From the NCBI GenBank assembly GCA_023269585.1, contig JAHFTC010000009.1, forward strand, positions 1-58,735: a DNA stretch of 58,735 bases, written 5' to 3'. Under the pieces are notes generated by a model. The model searched no databases. It was not told the origin of the DNA and saw nothing but the letters and a program-made list of their open reading frames with translations. Shown one piece after another: positions 15,318 through 25,995 of the stretch (positions are counted from its first letter, which is position 1; each line of letters starts with the position of its first letter). The stretch comes from Opitutaceae bacterium. GTDB lineage: Bacteria > Verrucomicrobiota > Verrucomicrobiia > Opitutales > Opitutaceae. A program made the translations under genes and the position numbers.

Positions 15318-16349
15318 TTAGTGCCGCGGCGCCGCGGGCGGCGCGGCGAGCAGGCGCGCGGTGAGCTGATCGGCGAAGCCGGGGAGGTTCGTCCAACGCA
15401 GCGCGACGCGGGCGCGGAACGGGCCGGCCGCGTCGGGCACGGTGGCTCCGTTGTCCTCGATGCGGAAGGCGACGGGCTCGATCTCGACGAATTCCTCGGA
15501 CACCGCGAGGTGGACGGCGACGCTGTCGAAGAGCACCGTCGTACGCGTGGCGAAGAAATCGCAGTGCATCCAGGGCACGCGGGCGGCGAAGGCGCAGTAG
15601 TTCTCGATCACGGCCCGCAGCACCGGATCGGCGGTGGCGCTCCAGAGCCGGTGGTAGTTTTCGCCGCCGATCACGGCGGTGCCGCAGGTGTCGAGCGGCG
15701 TGATGAGAATGTCCTGCCACGGCGCGGCGAGCACGGCGCGCAGAGCGGGGACGTCGGCGTAGACGTTGTACTCCGGCACGGGCTTGGGCGCGCCGTCGTA
15801 GCCGACATGGAAGCTGCCGAACATGCCGACAAACCGGCAGCGCGCGGCGATCCCGGGCTCGCGCGCCAGCGCGGCGGCGAGGCTGGGCACCGGGCCGACG
15901 GCGATCACCGTGAGCGGCTGCGGCGACTGCATCACCAGTTCGATGAACGCCCCGATGCCGTCCTCGTGGAGCGTGCCGGGGAAGCGCGCGAGCTCGTAAC
16001 CGCGCAGCCACGGCCCCTGGTGGCGATGCTCCTCGGCCATCGGACCGAAGTCGCGGCCGAGGCCGACGGGCACGTCGGTGCGGGCGGCGATCTCGAGAAG
16101 CTTGGTGACAAACGCGGCGCGGTAGCGGGCTTCGCCGGTCTCCGTGAGCACGAACTTCAGGTCGAGCTCCGGGGTGCGGAGGATCTGCGCCAGCGCCCAC
16201 GTGTCATCGATGTCCGAGCCGATGTCGGTGACGAAGACCACGGGGACGCGGGCGTTGACTCCAAGAGTCGGTGACGGAGCCGTCCCCGCGAAGGCCAACG
16301 AGGCGAACACCGACAGGACGAACAGCACGCAGGGGCGGCGAATGCTCAT
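15318..16349 (-). CDS. secreted inosine/uridine-preferring nucleoside hydrolase family protein
   Basis: The start is the ATG that opens a signal peptide (M-S-I-R-R-P then a valine/leucine-rich core). The mature protein begins with V-F-V-T-D-I-G-S-D-I-D-D-T, the metal-binding D-x-x-x-D-x-D-D cluster of nucleoside hydrolases. It continues with the family's I-A-V-G-P-V-P-S-L-A-A-A-L block and a late D-S-V-A-V metal ligand. Members cleave N-ribosidic bonds of nucleosides, but secreted relatives in polysaccharide-degrading bacteria may have other ribosyl-like substrates. Total length is 343 residues. No transporter or purine-salvage gene is adjacent, so the substrate is open. Confidence 0.8.
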   Translation of the reverse strand: MSIRRPCVLFVLSVFASLAFAGTAPSPTLGVNARVPVVFVTDIGSDIDDTWALAQILRTPELDLKFVLTETGEARYRAAFVTKLLEIAARTDVPVGLGRDFGPMAEEHRHQGPWLRGYELARFPGTLHEDGIGAFIELVMQSPQPLTVIAVGPVPSLAAALAREPGIAARCRFVGMFGSFHVGYDGAPKPVPEYNVYADVPALRAVLAAPWQDILITPLDTCGTAVIGGENYHRLWSATADPVLRAVIENYCAFAARVPWMHCDFFATRTTVLFDSVAVHLAVSEEFVEIEPVAFRIEDNGATVPDAAGPFRARVALRWTNLPGFADQLTARLLAAPPAAPRH

Positions 16350-16445
16350 GCCGTCGAGCGTACGCCCGCCGGCGGCATGAGCGAGCGCGTTGCACCCGGA
16401 CCTTGCGCACACTCGCCGATCCGATGCATCCGCCGATGCCGCCGT

Positions 16446-17042
16446 TCACAACCGCATCCCGTACGCCCGCCAGCCCGGATACGCACCGATGCAGTGGAAC
16501 CCGAGCTTCTCGTAGAAGGCGATCGCGCCGGTGTTGCGCTCGCTCACCCCGAGGTGCACGGCGGGCACGCCGCGCTCGCGCAGCGCCGCGAGGAAATGCT
16601 CGATCAGCTTCCGGCCCTGGCCCTTTCCCTGCGTCACCGGCAACAGATCGATGTGCAGATGCGCGGGGTAGTCGCGCACGTCGGGATGGATGGAGTAGCC
16701 GGCATGGATCAGCCGCAACAGATCGGCATCGGCCGAGGTGTCGTTCTCCGCCGGCCGCGGCAGGCGCGCCCGGAGGGCCGGAAACCATTCGCGCTCCGCG
16801 CGCGCGTTGAAAGCCGCGGTGTCGCGCGTGCCGAGGATGTAGCCGCAGGGCTCGCCCTCGGCCGTGAGAACGAAACAGAGCTCCGGTTCCAGCACGGCGT
16901 ACGGCGCGGCGTAGTAATGGCCGAGCAGGTCGGGATCACGATGCAGGGGCGTGGCATCGCCGCCGGCGGCGCCGGTGAGCAGGCAGATGCGGTAGAGCGC
17001 CGGCAGGTCGGCCGGCACGAAGGGGCGGAGGGCGAAGACCAT
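16446..17042 (-). CDS. GNAT-family N-acetyltransferase
   Basis: The 198-residue protein is a single GNAT domain. Strand beta4 and the acetyl-CoA pyrophosphate loop appear as [18 protein letters not shown] (about residues 128-146, the Q/R-x-x-G-x-G/A motif). The C-terminal [17 protein letters not shown] is motif B. The long N-terminal half resembles the acetyltransferase-like domain attached to some O-GlcNAcases. The acceptor is unknown. It lies on the minus strand, 96 bp upstream of the nucleoside hydrolase, and divergent from the esterase gene. Confidence 0.85.
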   Translation of the reverse strand: MVFALRPFVPADLPALYRICLLTGAAGGDATPLHRDPDLLGHYYAAPYAVLEPELCFVLTAEGEPCGYILGTRDTAAFNARAEREWFPALRARLPRPAENDTSADADLLRLIHAGYSIHPDVRDYPAHLHIDLLPVTQGKGQGRKLIEHFLAALRERGVPAVHLGVSERNTGAIAFYEKLGFHCIGAYPGWRAYGMRL

Positions 17043-17270
17043 GGAGGGAGCGTGCGGGGGCCGGCGACTCCGACAACCCTGCAATGCGGCCCCGGCCCCC
17101 GCCCGCCCGAAGGCGACCTGCTGCGAAGCCAACCGCCCGAGCGTGCGAACCGCGCGTAAGAATGCATGCGCACGGCGTCGAGCGTCCCCGGTGGCATTGA
17201 CCCGGGCTGGCCCCACGGGCTTCGCTCGCCGGGCCCAGCCACCGCCGCCACGCCGGCAGCCTTTCCTCCC

Positions 17271-18677
17271 ATGACGCCTCTCCGCCTTCTCCTGTGCACC
17301 ACCCTCGCCGCCGCGGGCGCCACGGCTCTGCCGGCCCTGGTCGACCGCAACCTCGACGGCGTGTCCGATATCTGGAGTTCCCTCCACCCCGCCGCGGGCG
17401 CCCCGTCCGCCGACCCCGATGGCGACGGCGCCCCCAACCTCGCCGAGGCCCTCGCGGGCACCGATCCGTTGTCGGCCGCGAGCCGCCTCGCCGCGGTGGT
17501 CTCAACCGACACCTCCGGCAACCTCGTGCTGCGCTGGCACGGTGTCGCGGGGAAGCGGTATCAGATCGAATCCAGCGCCGACCTGCGGACCTGGGCGCCG
17601 TTTTCCACCGCCCGCAGTGGCGCGGCCGCCGAGATCGCCGTGATCGTGCGCGCCCCCGGCACCGCGGGCCCACACCCGCAGCTCTGGCGGGTCTCGGTCG
17701 CCGACCAGGACACCGATGGCGACGCGCTCACCGACTGGGAAGAGTCCGGGCTCGCCACCGCGCCCGCGCAGGCCGACACCGACAGCGACGGCTACGCGGA
17801 CGGCTTCGAGGTCGCCTACGGTTTCAACCCCAAGGTCGCGGAAACCGGTCCGCGGGAGATCCCGCTCTGGTCGGACACGGCCCCGATCGGCGGCGGCGCC
17901 ACCGAACCAGCCGCCAACTACAACGCCCTCACGCTTCACCTCGCCGCGGGCGGCGAGGGCCAGGCGCTCGTCGTCTGCCCGGGCGGCGGCTACGCCGGGC
18001 AGGTGCTCGGTGCCGAGGGCCACGACATCGCCGCGTGGCTCCAGTCGCACAACATCTCCGGCTGCGTGCTGCGCTACCGCCTGCCCGCCGGCCGCAGCGA
18101 AGTGCCGCTGCTCGACGCCCAGCGCGCCCTCCGGTTCCTGCGCACCCACGCCGCCGCACTCGGCCTCGACCCGCGGCGTATCGGAATCATCGGGTTCTCG
18201 GCCGGCGGCCACCTCGCCGCCTCCGCCTCCACGCTCTATGATGCCGGCAACCCGCAGGCGACCGACCCAATCGACCGCGTCTCCTCCCGCCCTGATTTCA
18301 CCGTTCTCATCTATCCCGTTGTCTCGATGACCGACGCGCTGACGCACGGATTCTCCCGCGACAACCTGTTCGGTTCGTGGAACGCCACGCCGGCGCTCAT
18401 CCAGCGGTTCTCCGCCGAGCTCAACGTCACCGCCACCACGCCACCCATGTACCTCGCCCACGCCGTGGACGATGTGATCGTTTCCATCGGGAACAGCCGC
18501 GCCCTCGCCGCCGCATTGCAGGCCCGCAGCGTACCGCACACGTTGCTCGAGCTGCCCACTGGCGGTCATGGCTTCATGCATCAAGGCACCTACTACAGCG
18601 GTCCGAGCTGGGACGCCTGGCAGGCCGGCTCGCTCGCCTGGCTCGCCGCGCTGCCTCTCCCCGCCACAAATCAGTGA
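17271..18677 (+). CDS. secreted alpha/beta-hydrolase (esterase) with N-terminal TSP3/beta-sandwich module
   Basis: The 468-residue protein has a signal peptide (about 1-20). A first calcium-binding TSP3-type repeat follows (D-R-N-L-D-G-V-S-D, then D-P-D-G-D-G near 45-55). Next come a beta-sandwich with [15 protein letters not shown], a second TSP3 stretch (D-T-D-G-D-A, D-T-D-S-D-G), and an alpha/beta-hydrolase domain from about residue 200. The catalytic set is the serine in G-F-S-A-G-G, the aspartate in H-A-V-D-D and the histidine in G-G-H-G-F. The oxyanion segment is P-G-G-G-Y. This is the layout of hemicellulose acetylesterases and other BD-FAE-like enzymes. The same N-terminal module is fused to an unrelated SGNH enzyme in the convergent neighbour. 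Confidence 0.85.
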   Translation: MTPLRLLLCTTLAAAGATALPALVDRNLDGVSDIWSSLHPAAGAPSADPDGDGAPNLAEALAGTDPLSAASRLAAVVSTDTSGNLVLRWHGVAGKRYQIESSADLRTWAPFSTARSGAAAEIAVIVRAPGTAGPHPQLWRVSVADQDTDGDALTDWEESGLATAPAQADTDSDGYADGFEVAYGFNPKVAETGPREIPLWSDTAPIGGGATEPAANYNALTLHLAAGGEGQALVVCPGGGYAGQVLGAEGHDIAAWLQSHNISGCVLRYRLPAGRSEVPLLDAQRALRFLRTHAAALGLDPRRIGIIGFSAGGHLAASASTLYDAGNPQATDPIDRVSSRPDFTVLIYPVVSMTDALTHGFSRDNLFGSWNATPALIQRFSAELNVTATTPPMYLAHAVDDVIVSIGNSRALAAALQARSVPHTLLELPTGGHGFMHQGTYYSGPSWDAWQAGSLAWLAALPLPATNQ

Positions 18678-18999
18678 GGCGCGAGGAAACGCCGCAACCG
18701 GCGAAGTGAAACGCCGCGCCGCGGGCTCGCCGCGCCACATCCTCGGCCACCCCCAACTCTCCCCACCGCTGGACCCGCCACCAGCGCCCGCCGCCCCGGC
18801 ACCTTGGAGGATCCGAGGAAGGCCCCAGCGGCCATGTCAACTATTGGTTGACATGGGGCAGGGGCGCGCCTCCGCCCGCGCCCCGCGCAGAGGCCTCGGC
18901 CGGGCGAACTGATCGCGTCCATCAGCGGCCGGCCTGCGGCGGGGCTTCTGGACGATGGCCGGCCTCCCTCGCCCCGGGGGCCGCACCCGCGTTGCCCTA
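18678..18999. other. intergenic stretch between convergent esterases
   Basis: About 320 bp, very GC-rich, with no convincing gene. It carries one clear palindrome (18832-18856) and several GC hairpins that could end transcription from both sides. Confidence 0.5.
18832..18856. promoter_or_regulatory. perfect 10-bp inverted repeat CCATGTCAAC-N5-GTTGACATGG
   Basis: The arms CCATGTCAAC and GTTGACATGG are exact complements separated by TATTG. The element is AT-richer than its surroundings and has no T run, so it looks more like a protein-binding site than a terminator. There is no gene start nearby, which makes an operator role puzzling. Confidence 0.45.
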
Positions 19000-20373
19000 T
19001 CAGTTCGGATACTCGAGCGCGGCAAAGGCCGCGATGATGGCAGCGTGCCAGCGCGGGTAGACCGCCCCTTCCGGATGCAGCAGGTCGGTGAACTCCGCCG
19101 GATCGGGGAAGCCGTCGGCGCCGGCATAGATGCTCCACGAATCACATACAACCGTGCGTGGGCGCCCGGCGGCCACGGCGACGATGCGCCGGTTCAGCTC
19201 CGCGACGGCCGGGCGGACATCGTTCTCCGGCTCCGCATTGCCGCGCGGCATGACGAGGTTGACCACGACCGCGACCCGCGGTTTGCCTGCCATCATCCGA
19301 GTCTGGGTCCAGGCCTCGATGCGGTCGAGGATGGCGGCGATGTTGGTCGCGATCGTCTCGGGCGAGAGCCCGGCGCTGAGATCATTGGTGCCGATCAGCA
19401 GCGAGATCGCCGGCGGATCCAGATCGAGCACGTCGGTCTGCAGGCGGAAGAGGATGCCGCGCGTGAAGTCGCCCATGATTCCGCGGTTGGCGGTTGGAAA
19501 CGCAAAGTCGTTGGCCGAGGTCCACCAGAACTGCGTGATCGAGTCGCCGAGCAACACCGCTTTGCCATGGTCGGCCGCACGGTTGCTCCAGAAGCTCGCG
19601 CGGCAGCCGATCCAGTTCTGCACGTACCACTCGTCTCGCCAGAAGAACGGGATCACGCCCGCGCCCGGAAACGCGGCGGCATCGTCGGGGAACGGCGCGA
19701 GACGGTCGGCGGCCGTGGGGTCGGTGCCGGCGGCAAATTCGTCGGCGTTCGTGGCGCCGTCGCCGTCGGCGTCGGCATCCGCATCGGCGACGGTGGCGGC
19801 GAACGCGAAAGCCGCCTCCCAGGCATCCGGCAGGCCGTCGAGGTCCGTGTCGGTTTCGTTCGGCGAAGTGCCGAGGCGTGCCTCCTCCGAATCGTCCAAG
19901 CCGTCGCGATCGGCGTCCACATCGGCGACCGCCACCCGCCAGAATCCGCGAGGGGGCGACGCCGCGCCGGCTTCACGCACCAGCGCAGAAACCGCCGCGC
20001 CCGCCCCGACGTAGGCTCCGGGCACGGTGCTCCAGTTGCGCAGGTCGAGGGAGGTTTCCACGCGATAGTGTTTCCCGGGCTCGCCGCGCCAACGCAGGGA
20101 AACCTCGCCCGCGGCGCCACGCCACGCCGCCGCCGCGAAACGACTCGTCGCGGCCACTGGATCCGTCCCGGCTCGGGCTTCCTCGAGGTTGGTGGCGCCA
20201 TCCCCATCGGGATCGGCATCGGGCGCACCGGCCGTGGGGTGCGCAGCGGCCCAGAGATCGGAAATCCCGTCGCGATTGCGATCCAACATGCCGCGCAAGG
20301 GCGCCGCGAAGAACACGGCGGCGAGCGCGCTGCGGAGGAGGATGGGAGCGAGAGCCATGGGGAGAAGAGGCAT
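19000..20373 (-). CDS. secreted SGNH/GDSL hydrolase with N-terminal TSP3/beta-sandwich module
   Basis: The 457-residue protein starts with a signal peptide and a TSP3-type repeat (D-R-N-R-D-G-I-S-D, D-P-D-G-D-G). A beta-sandwich with G-K-H-Y-R-V-E-T-S-L-D-L-R-N-W and a longer run of aspartate-rich repeats (D-A-D-A-D-A-D-G-D-G) follow. The catalytic domain from about residue 240 is SGNH type: block I L-L-G-D-S-I-T-Q, the glycine block in G-I-M-G-D-F, block III I-G-T-N-D-L, and the D-L-L-H-P catalytic Asp-His pair. It is probably a carbohydrate acetylesterase. A second in-frame ATG lies five codons downstream. It converges on the gene that shares its N-terminal module. Confidence 0.85.
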   Translation of the reverse strand: MPLLPMALAPILLRSALAAVFFAAPLRGMLDRNRDGISDLWAAAHPTAGAPDADPDGDGATNLEEARAGTDPVAATSRFAAAAWRGAAGEVSLRWRGEPGKHYRVETSLDLRNWSTVPGAYVGAGAAVSALVREAGAASPPRGFWRVAVADVDADRDGLDDSEEARLGTSPNETDTDLDGLPDAWEAAFAFAATVADADADADGDGATNADEFAAGTDPTAADRLAPFPDDAAAFPGAGVIPFFWRDEWYVQNWIGCRASFWSNRAADHGKAVLLGDSITQFWWTSANDFAFPTANRGIMGDFTRGILFRLQTDVLDLDPPAISLLIGTNDLSAGLSPETIATNIAAILDRIEAWTQTRMMAGKPRVAVVVNLVMPRGNAEPENDVRPAVAELNRRIVAVAAGRPRTVVCDSWSIYAGADGFPDPAEFTDLLHPEGAVYPRWHAAIIAAFAALEYPN

Positions 20374-20673
20374 GAGGCCGACCGCGCCGGCTTGGCGATA
20401 GCCGGAAGCGCCACCGCGCACGATTGAGACTTTTTTTGAGGCGACACGGCTTTCCGCGCCGCCACCGGGCGCAACGGCCATCCGCCTTTCCCACCGGTTC
20501 GCCGGCGCCCGTCGCGGCCCGGCGGACAACACGATCGCCCCGCCGCGGACCCGCCGTCGCACGCAGAATCCCCTCGAGCCACCGTGGAACCCGGCCATTT
20601 TTCCGCGGCACTGGGAGCCACTTTTTCCTCGTCCACCCTTGGGGAAACCGGCAGCGTGGCCGTTTTTCCAACG

Positions 20674-21621
20674 ATGCTGCACTTCCTGAAAGAGACCGAC
20701 TTCACCACCGAACAGGCGCGAGCCGTGTTCCAAGCGGCGGCGAAGTTCAAACGGCTCCGCTCCACCGAGCGGCCGGCGGTCTTGGCTGGGCAGACGTGGG
20801 CGATGATCTTCGCCAAGTCCAGCACGCGCACCCGCGTTTCCTTCGAAGTCGGCATCCACGAGCTCGGCGGCAATCCGCTTTTCCTCAGCAAGAACGACAT
20901 CCAGCTCGGCCGCGGCGAGACCATCGCCGACACCGCGCGCGTGCTCTCGCGTTACGTGCATGGCCTGATCGTGCGGACGTTCGACCAGGCCGAGGTCGAG
21001 GAGCTTGCGAAGTGGGGCACGGTCCCCGTCGTGAACGCCCTCACCGACCTCCTCCACCCCTGCCAGATCTACGCCGACGCGCTCACGCTCGCCGAGCGCT
21101 GGGCCCAGGGCGGCGACCTCCTCGACTCGTTGCGGGGCCGCAAGATCGTCTTCCTCGGCGATGCCGGCTGCAACGTGGCCAACTCGTGGCTCGTCGGCGC
21201 CAACCACTTCGGCATGCACGTCACCGTGTGCGGCCCCAAGGGTTACGAGCCCGGCGCCGCGGTGCAGGCGATCCTCGCGCAGCACGGCTGGGCCGGCCGC
21301 TTCGAGTTCACCGATGATCCGCGCCACGCCGTCGCCGGCGCCGATGTCGTCTACACCGATGTCTGGGTCAGCATGGGCAAGGAGACCGAGTCCGCCGACC
21401 GCCTCAAGGCCATGACGCCGTACCAAGTCACCAGCGAGTTGATGCGGCAGGCCAAGCCCGACGCGTTCTTCATGCACTGCCTGCCCGCCTACGCCGGCAA
21501 GGAAGTCAGCGCCGAGGTACTCGAGTCGCCGCAGTCGATCATCTTCGACCAGGCGGAGAACCGCCTCCACGCGCAGAAGGCCATCCTGGCCGCCCTCGCC
21601 GAAGCCGCCGCGAAGCGCTGA
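20674..21621 (+). CDS. argF: ornithine carbamoyltransferase
   Basis: The 315-residue enzyme joins ornithine and carbamoyl phosphate to citrulline in arginine synthesis. The start is the ATG of M-L-H-F-L-K, where family homology begins; an in-frame ATG 90 bases upstream would add an unlikely extension. Motifs are the carbamoyl-phosphate loop S-S-T-R-T-R (about residues 49-54), H-P-C-Q at about residue 130, and the ornithine-site H-C-L-P at about 270. The protein would be a cytoplasmic trimer. About 300 bp without a gene separate it from the divergent SGNH gene and should hold its promoter, but I could not pick one out. argG follows 170 bp downstream. Confidence 0.96.
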   Translation: MLHFLKETDFTTEQARAVFQAAAKFKRLRSTERPAVLAGQTWAMIFAKSSTRTRVSFEVGIHELGGNPLFLSKNDIQLGRGETIADTARVLSRYVHGLIVRTFDQAEVEELAKWGTVPVVNALTDLLHPCQIYADALTLAERWAQGGDLLDSLRGRKIVFLGDAGCNVANSWLVGANHFGMHVTVCGPKGYEPGAAVQAILAQHGWAGRFEFTDDPRHAVAGADVVYTDVWVSMGKETESADRLKAMTPYQVTSELMRQAKPDAFFMHCLPAYAGKEVSAEVLESPQSIIFDQAENRLHAQKAILAALAEAAAKR

Positions 21622-21791
21622 CGCGGCGCCGCCCCAGCGCGGACCGTTCAAACCCCGGGCCCTCACATCCTCCGGAGGCTGGCGCCACCTTGGGCGCCCA
21701 CCCGCCGGTACGTTCGCCGCCCACTCCCCGGTGCCAAGGATTTGCTTTGCCGCGCCCCGGGAACCCGCCAAGCCTCCCGCCCTCTTTTCCC

Positions 21792-23018
<1,227 letters not shown>

Positions 23019-23070
23019 GGTCGATTTCTCCGCAGGTGCGGACCACGCGTCCGCCCCGCTCCGTTTCTGC

Positions 23071-23104
23071 AAAGGCCGTCGCTCCAAGCGCCGGCCTTTT
23101 TCTT
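23071..23104 (+). terminator. intrinsic terminator of argG
   Basis: AAAGGCCG pairs with CGGCCTTT, one mismatch follows, then CGCT pairs with AGCG around a three-base loop, and the stem runs into TTTTT. This is the strongest rho-independent terminator in the window. Confidence 0.9.
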
Positions 23105-23114
23105 TCCGCCACTT

Positions 23115-23156
23115 GTAGCCGGCCGCGTCGAGGCCGGCCGCGTCGAGGCCGGCCGC
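23115..23156 (+). repeat. GTAGCCGGCCGCGTCGAGG repeat, tandem copy
   Basis: The unit GGCCGCGTCGAGGCC occurs twice in tandem behind a GTAGCC head, ending in a third GGCCGC. Related single copies lie at 25710-25732 and 26601-26623. Each unit can fold as a GGCC-based hairpin. It follows the argG terminator. Confidence 0.7.
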
Positions 23157-23221
23157 AGCTCCGCCGTCATTTGTGCCCCGGTCCCATCCGACCTATCGGA
23201 CCTATTCGATTCCCCGCCCGC

Positions 23222-23680
23222 TCACACCTCGCACACGACCTGCGTCTTCACCGAGTTCGCGATGAAACACGACTCGTGCGCCGCGTGGTGCACCGCCGCG
23301 AGCTCCGCGGCCGTCGGTATCCGCTCTCCGGAGAACGTCGTCTTCGGCCGCAGCGTCACCTTCGTCACTGCGAGGCGCCCGGCGGCATCCGGCTTCAGCT
23401 CGCCCACCGCGGCGTCCACGTAGGAATCGACGCGGAATCCCCGCTTCGCCGCGAGCGAAAGAAACCAGAGCATGTGGCAGCTTGAGAGGCTCGCCACGAA
23501 CGCCTCCTCCGGGTCCACCGCCTCCGCCACCGCGTACGGCGGCGGCACTACGTCCGGCGAGGCCGACGCCGCCACGCGCACGCCACCATCGAAGGTCCAC
23601 TCGTGTTTGCGGCTGTAGCGGTTGTCGAGGAACGCGGCGTCGCCGCGTTGCCAGCTCACGGTTGCGGTGAAGTGCGCCAT
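23222..23680 (-). CDS. OsmC family peroxiredoxin-like protein
   Basis: The 152-residue protein is an OsmC/Ohr-type protein. The two conserved redox cysteines are in S-L-S-S-C-H-M-L-W and H-E-S-C-F-I-A-N-S, and the catalytic arginine and glutamate positions of the family fall in the P-E-E-A-F-V segment and the early strands. Such proteins reduce organic hydroperoxides in the cytoplasm and protect against oxidative stress. The start is the ATG of M-A-H-F-T-A-T-V, since the upstream extension is low-complexity arginine-rich frame. It is followed on its own 3' side by the GTAGCC repeat and the argG terminator, and is divergent from the ABC exporter gene across 284 bp without a gene. Confidence 0.9.
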   Translation of the reverse strand: MAHFTATVSWQRGDAAFLDNRYSRKHEWTFDGGVRVAASASPDVVPPPYAVAEAVDPEEAFVASLSSCHMLWFLSLAAKRGFRVDSYVDAAVGELKPDAAGRLAVTKVTLRPKTTFSGERIPTAAELAAVHHAAHESCFIANSVKTQVVCEV

Positions 23681-23964
23681 GGTGCACCGAGCCTCCACCG
23701 GTCGAAGGCCCCACGCCAATCGCAAACCCCGCCGCCAACAATCCCGCTCCCGGCTTCGCCGTCGCACCACCCTCTCGCCCATCGCCTCCCACCTCGCTCC
23801 TCAACAGGTCCGACCTTCCTGATTCCCTGATTTCCACATCTCTCCTCCGTCTGTTTCCGGCACCGATTCATTACCTCCGCCATCCATGCACCACGGCACG
23901 CGGGCGCAGGCGGCTTTTGTTTTGCTCGGCTCCGCCCGCGGCCAACGTTTCCGCCACCACCGCC

Positions 23965-25713
23965 ATGCCGCCGCCCACCTTCCGCCGCTTCCTCGCGCTC
24001 GCCCGCCCGCAACGCGGCCGGATCCTCCTCGGCATCGGGCTCATCCTCCTCGCCACCGCGCTCACCCTCCCCGCGCCGTGGATCTTCAAGGTCATCATCG
24101 ACGACGCCCTGCCGCACCGCGACCTGCGCCTGCTCACCTGGCTGCTCGTCGCGTTCACGGCCATCTTCAGCCTGCGCGCCTGGATCACCTTCATCCGCAA
24201 CCGCGTGCTCCAGTACGCCGCCATGCGCCTCGTGTGCGACGTGCGCATCCAGCTCTTCGCCCACCTGCAGACGCTCTCGCTGCGCTACTTCGACGCCAAC
24301 CAGACGGGCAAGACCGCCTCCCGCATTTCCCAGGACACCAACGAGGTCTACGCCCTCACCAACGGCTTCCTCATCACCGTCGTCTCCGACGCCATCACGC
24401 TCCTCGGCGTGCTTGGCTTCCTCTTCTTCGTCGAGTGGCGTCTCGCCCTCGGCATCGCCGCCGTCCTGCCGCTCTTCCTCGTCAACCACTTTCACCAGCG
24501 CCGCCAGATGCGCGAGGAGAGCCGCGTGCATCGGCAGAACTGGGACCACGTCGTCGGCTTCCTCCACGAGAAGGTCGCCGCCGCGCGCGTCGTGAAATCC
24601 TTCACCAAGGAGCAGGACGAGGTCGCCGCCTTCGCCGCGGGCATCAACGCCGACTACACCAACTACTCCAAGATCGTCATCCGCTACACCAAGATCGGCA
24701 TCATCGCCGATCTGCTCGGCTCGCTCGGCTCGCTCGTCGTGCTCGGCTACGGCGGCTGGCTCGTTGTCGAGGGGCGCATGGCCGTCGGCACCCTCGTCGC
24801 CTTCTACGGCTACATCGCCTTCATCTTCCCGCCCATTGTCCGCTTCGCCGACCTCAACCTCATCTTCCAGCGCGCCACCACCGCCCTCGAGAACATCTTC
24901 GCCCTCCTCGACACCCGGCCCGAGGTCGCCGACGCCCCCGCCGCGAGCGCGCTGCCACCGGTCCGTGGCGACGTCGAGTTCCGCGACGTCTGCTTCGACT
25001 ACGACCAGGAGCCGCCCGGCCAGGGCCGCCCGCGCACGCTCACCAACATCTCCTTCACCGCGCCGGCCGGAAAACTCATCGCCTTCGTCGGTCCCAGCGG
25101 CTCGGGCAAGAGCACCCTCGTCAACCTCCTCGCGCGGTTCTACGACCCCGCCTCCGGGAAGATCACGATCGACGGCCACGATATCCGCGGCGTCACCTCC
25201 GCCTCGCTTCGGGGGCAGATCGGCATCGTCCTCCAGGAGAATATCCTGTTTTCCGGCACGCTCGAGGAGAACCTCAAGTACGGCCGGCCCGAGGCCACCC
25301 GCGAACAGATCGTCGCGGCGGCGAAGGCCGCCAACGCACACGAATTCATCGCCGCCCTGCCCGACGGCTACGCGAGCACGGTGGGCGAACGCGGCGTGAA
25401 ACTCTCCGGCGGCCAGCGCCAGCGCATCGCGATCGCCCGCGCGATCCTCAAGGACCCGCGCATCCTCATCTTCGACGAGGCCACCAGCGCCCTCGACACC
25501 GCCTCCGAGCGCCTCATCCAGCAGGCGATGGAGCGCCTCATGCAGGGCCGCACGACCTTCGTCATCGCCCACCGTCTCTCCACGATCCAGAAGTCGGATA
25601 TGATTCTCGTCATGGAGCAGGGCCGCCTGGCCGAGCAGGGCACCCACGCCGAACTCCTCGCCCGCGGCGGCCTCTACGCCCGCCTCCACGAGCTGCAGTT
25701 CCAGGAGCTGTAG
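23965..25713 (+). CDS. ABC exporter, fused membrane and ATPase domains (MsbA-like)
   Basis: The 582-residue half-transporter has six membrane segments in its first 310 residues (type IV ABC fold). The ATPase domain that follows has Walker A G-P-S-G-S-G-K-S-T, Q-loop V-L-Q-E-N, signature L-S-G-G-Q-R-Q-R, Walker B I-L-I-F-D-E-A-T-S-A-L-D and the H-loop A-H-R-L-S-T-I. It would work as a homodimer exporting a lipid, drug or peptide. Similar proteins include the lipid-A flippase MsbA, but the substrate cannot be read from the sequence. The start chosen is the ATG of M-P-P-P-T-F-R-R-F. The TAG stop is supplied by the GTAGCCGG repeat that begins at the last codon. Confidence 0.88.
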   Translation: MPPPTFRRFLALARPQRGRILLGIGLILLATALTLPAPWIFKVIIDDALPHRDLRLLTWLLVAFTAIFSLRAWITFIRNRVLQYAAMRLVCDVRIQLFAHLQTLSLRYFDANQTGKTASRISQDTNEVYALTNGFLITVVSDAITLLGVLGFLFFVEWRLALGIAAVLPLFLVNHFHQRRQMREESRVHRQNWDHVVGFLHEKVAAARVVKSFTKEQDEVAAFAAGINADYTNYSKIVIRYTKIGIIADLLGSLGSLVVLGYGGWLVVEGRMAVGTLVAFYGYIAFIFPPIVRFADLNLIFQRATTALENIFALLDTRPEVADAPAASALPPVRGDVEFRDVCFDYDQEPPGQGRPRTLTNISFTAPAGKLIAFVGPSGSGKSTLVNLLARFYDPASGKITIDGHDIRGVTSASLRGQIGIVLQENILFSGTLEENLKYGRPEATREQIVAAAKAANAHEFIAALPDGYASTVGERGVKLSGGQRQRIAIARAILKDPRILIFDEATSALDTASERLIQQAMERLMQGRTTFVIAHRLSTIQKSDMILVMEQGRLAEQGTHAELLARGGLYARLHELQFQEL

Positions 25714-25732
25714 CCGGCCGCGTCGAGGCCGG
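25710..25732 (+). repeat. GTAGCCGGCCGCGTCGAGG repeat at the ABC exporter stop codon
   Basis: A single copy of the repeat seen at 23115. Its TAG at 25711-25713 is the stop codon of the ABC exporter gene, so the element is inserted exactly at the gene end. Confidence 0.75.
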
Positions 25733-25825
25733 TCTCTCCCGCTTGTTTTGTGGCGCTGCCCGCTCAGAGCAGCGGTCCGACCTTGGCGCACGCCGCCTCG
25801 CCGTTCTCGCGAGAGTTGCCGAACC

Positions 25826-25849
25826 GTAGGGCGCGCCTTCAGGCCGCCC
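25826..25849 (+). repeat. GTAGGGCG...CTTCAGG palindromic repeat, copy 1
   Basis: GTAGGGCGCGCCTTCAGGCC and its following bases form a short palindrome of the pattern GTAGG-GCG-CCTTCAGG-CG. Related copies lie at 26636-26660 and, inverted, at 26706-26728. Confidence 0.6.
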
Positions 25850-25969
25850 AATTCGGATCTGTCCCTCAAGCCACCGCGCAAAACTGCCGGCGTATCATCT
25901 TTGACTTGTCGGGCCCTGGTCGCGCAGACAGGTTGACGGCGCTCCCCTGCGAACGACGACCCCCGAACC

Positions 25970-25986
25970 GGTCGCAAAATGCGACC
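25970..25986. promoter_or_regulatory. palindrome GGTCGCA-AAA-TGCGACC upstream of the ORF6N gene
   Basis: Seven-base arms GGTCGCA and TGCGACC flank AAA. The element ends nine bases before the ATG of the ORF6N gene. Two more copies with longer arms lie inside that gene. The position suggests an autoregulatory operator or a translation-blocking hairpin. Confidence 0.55.
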
Positions 25987-25995
25987 ACTTCTCCC

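Noticed and set aside
23115-23156. Tandem GGCCGCGTCGAGG units as a CRISPR array
   Set aside because: The units are adjacent without spacers and recur singly elsewhere, so they are REP-like repeats.
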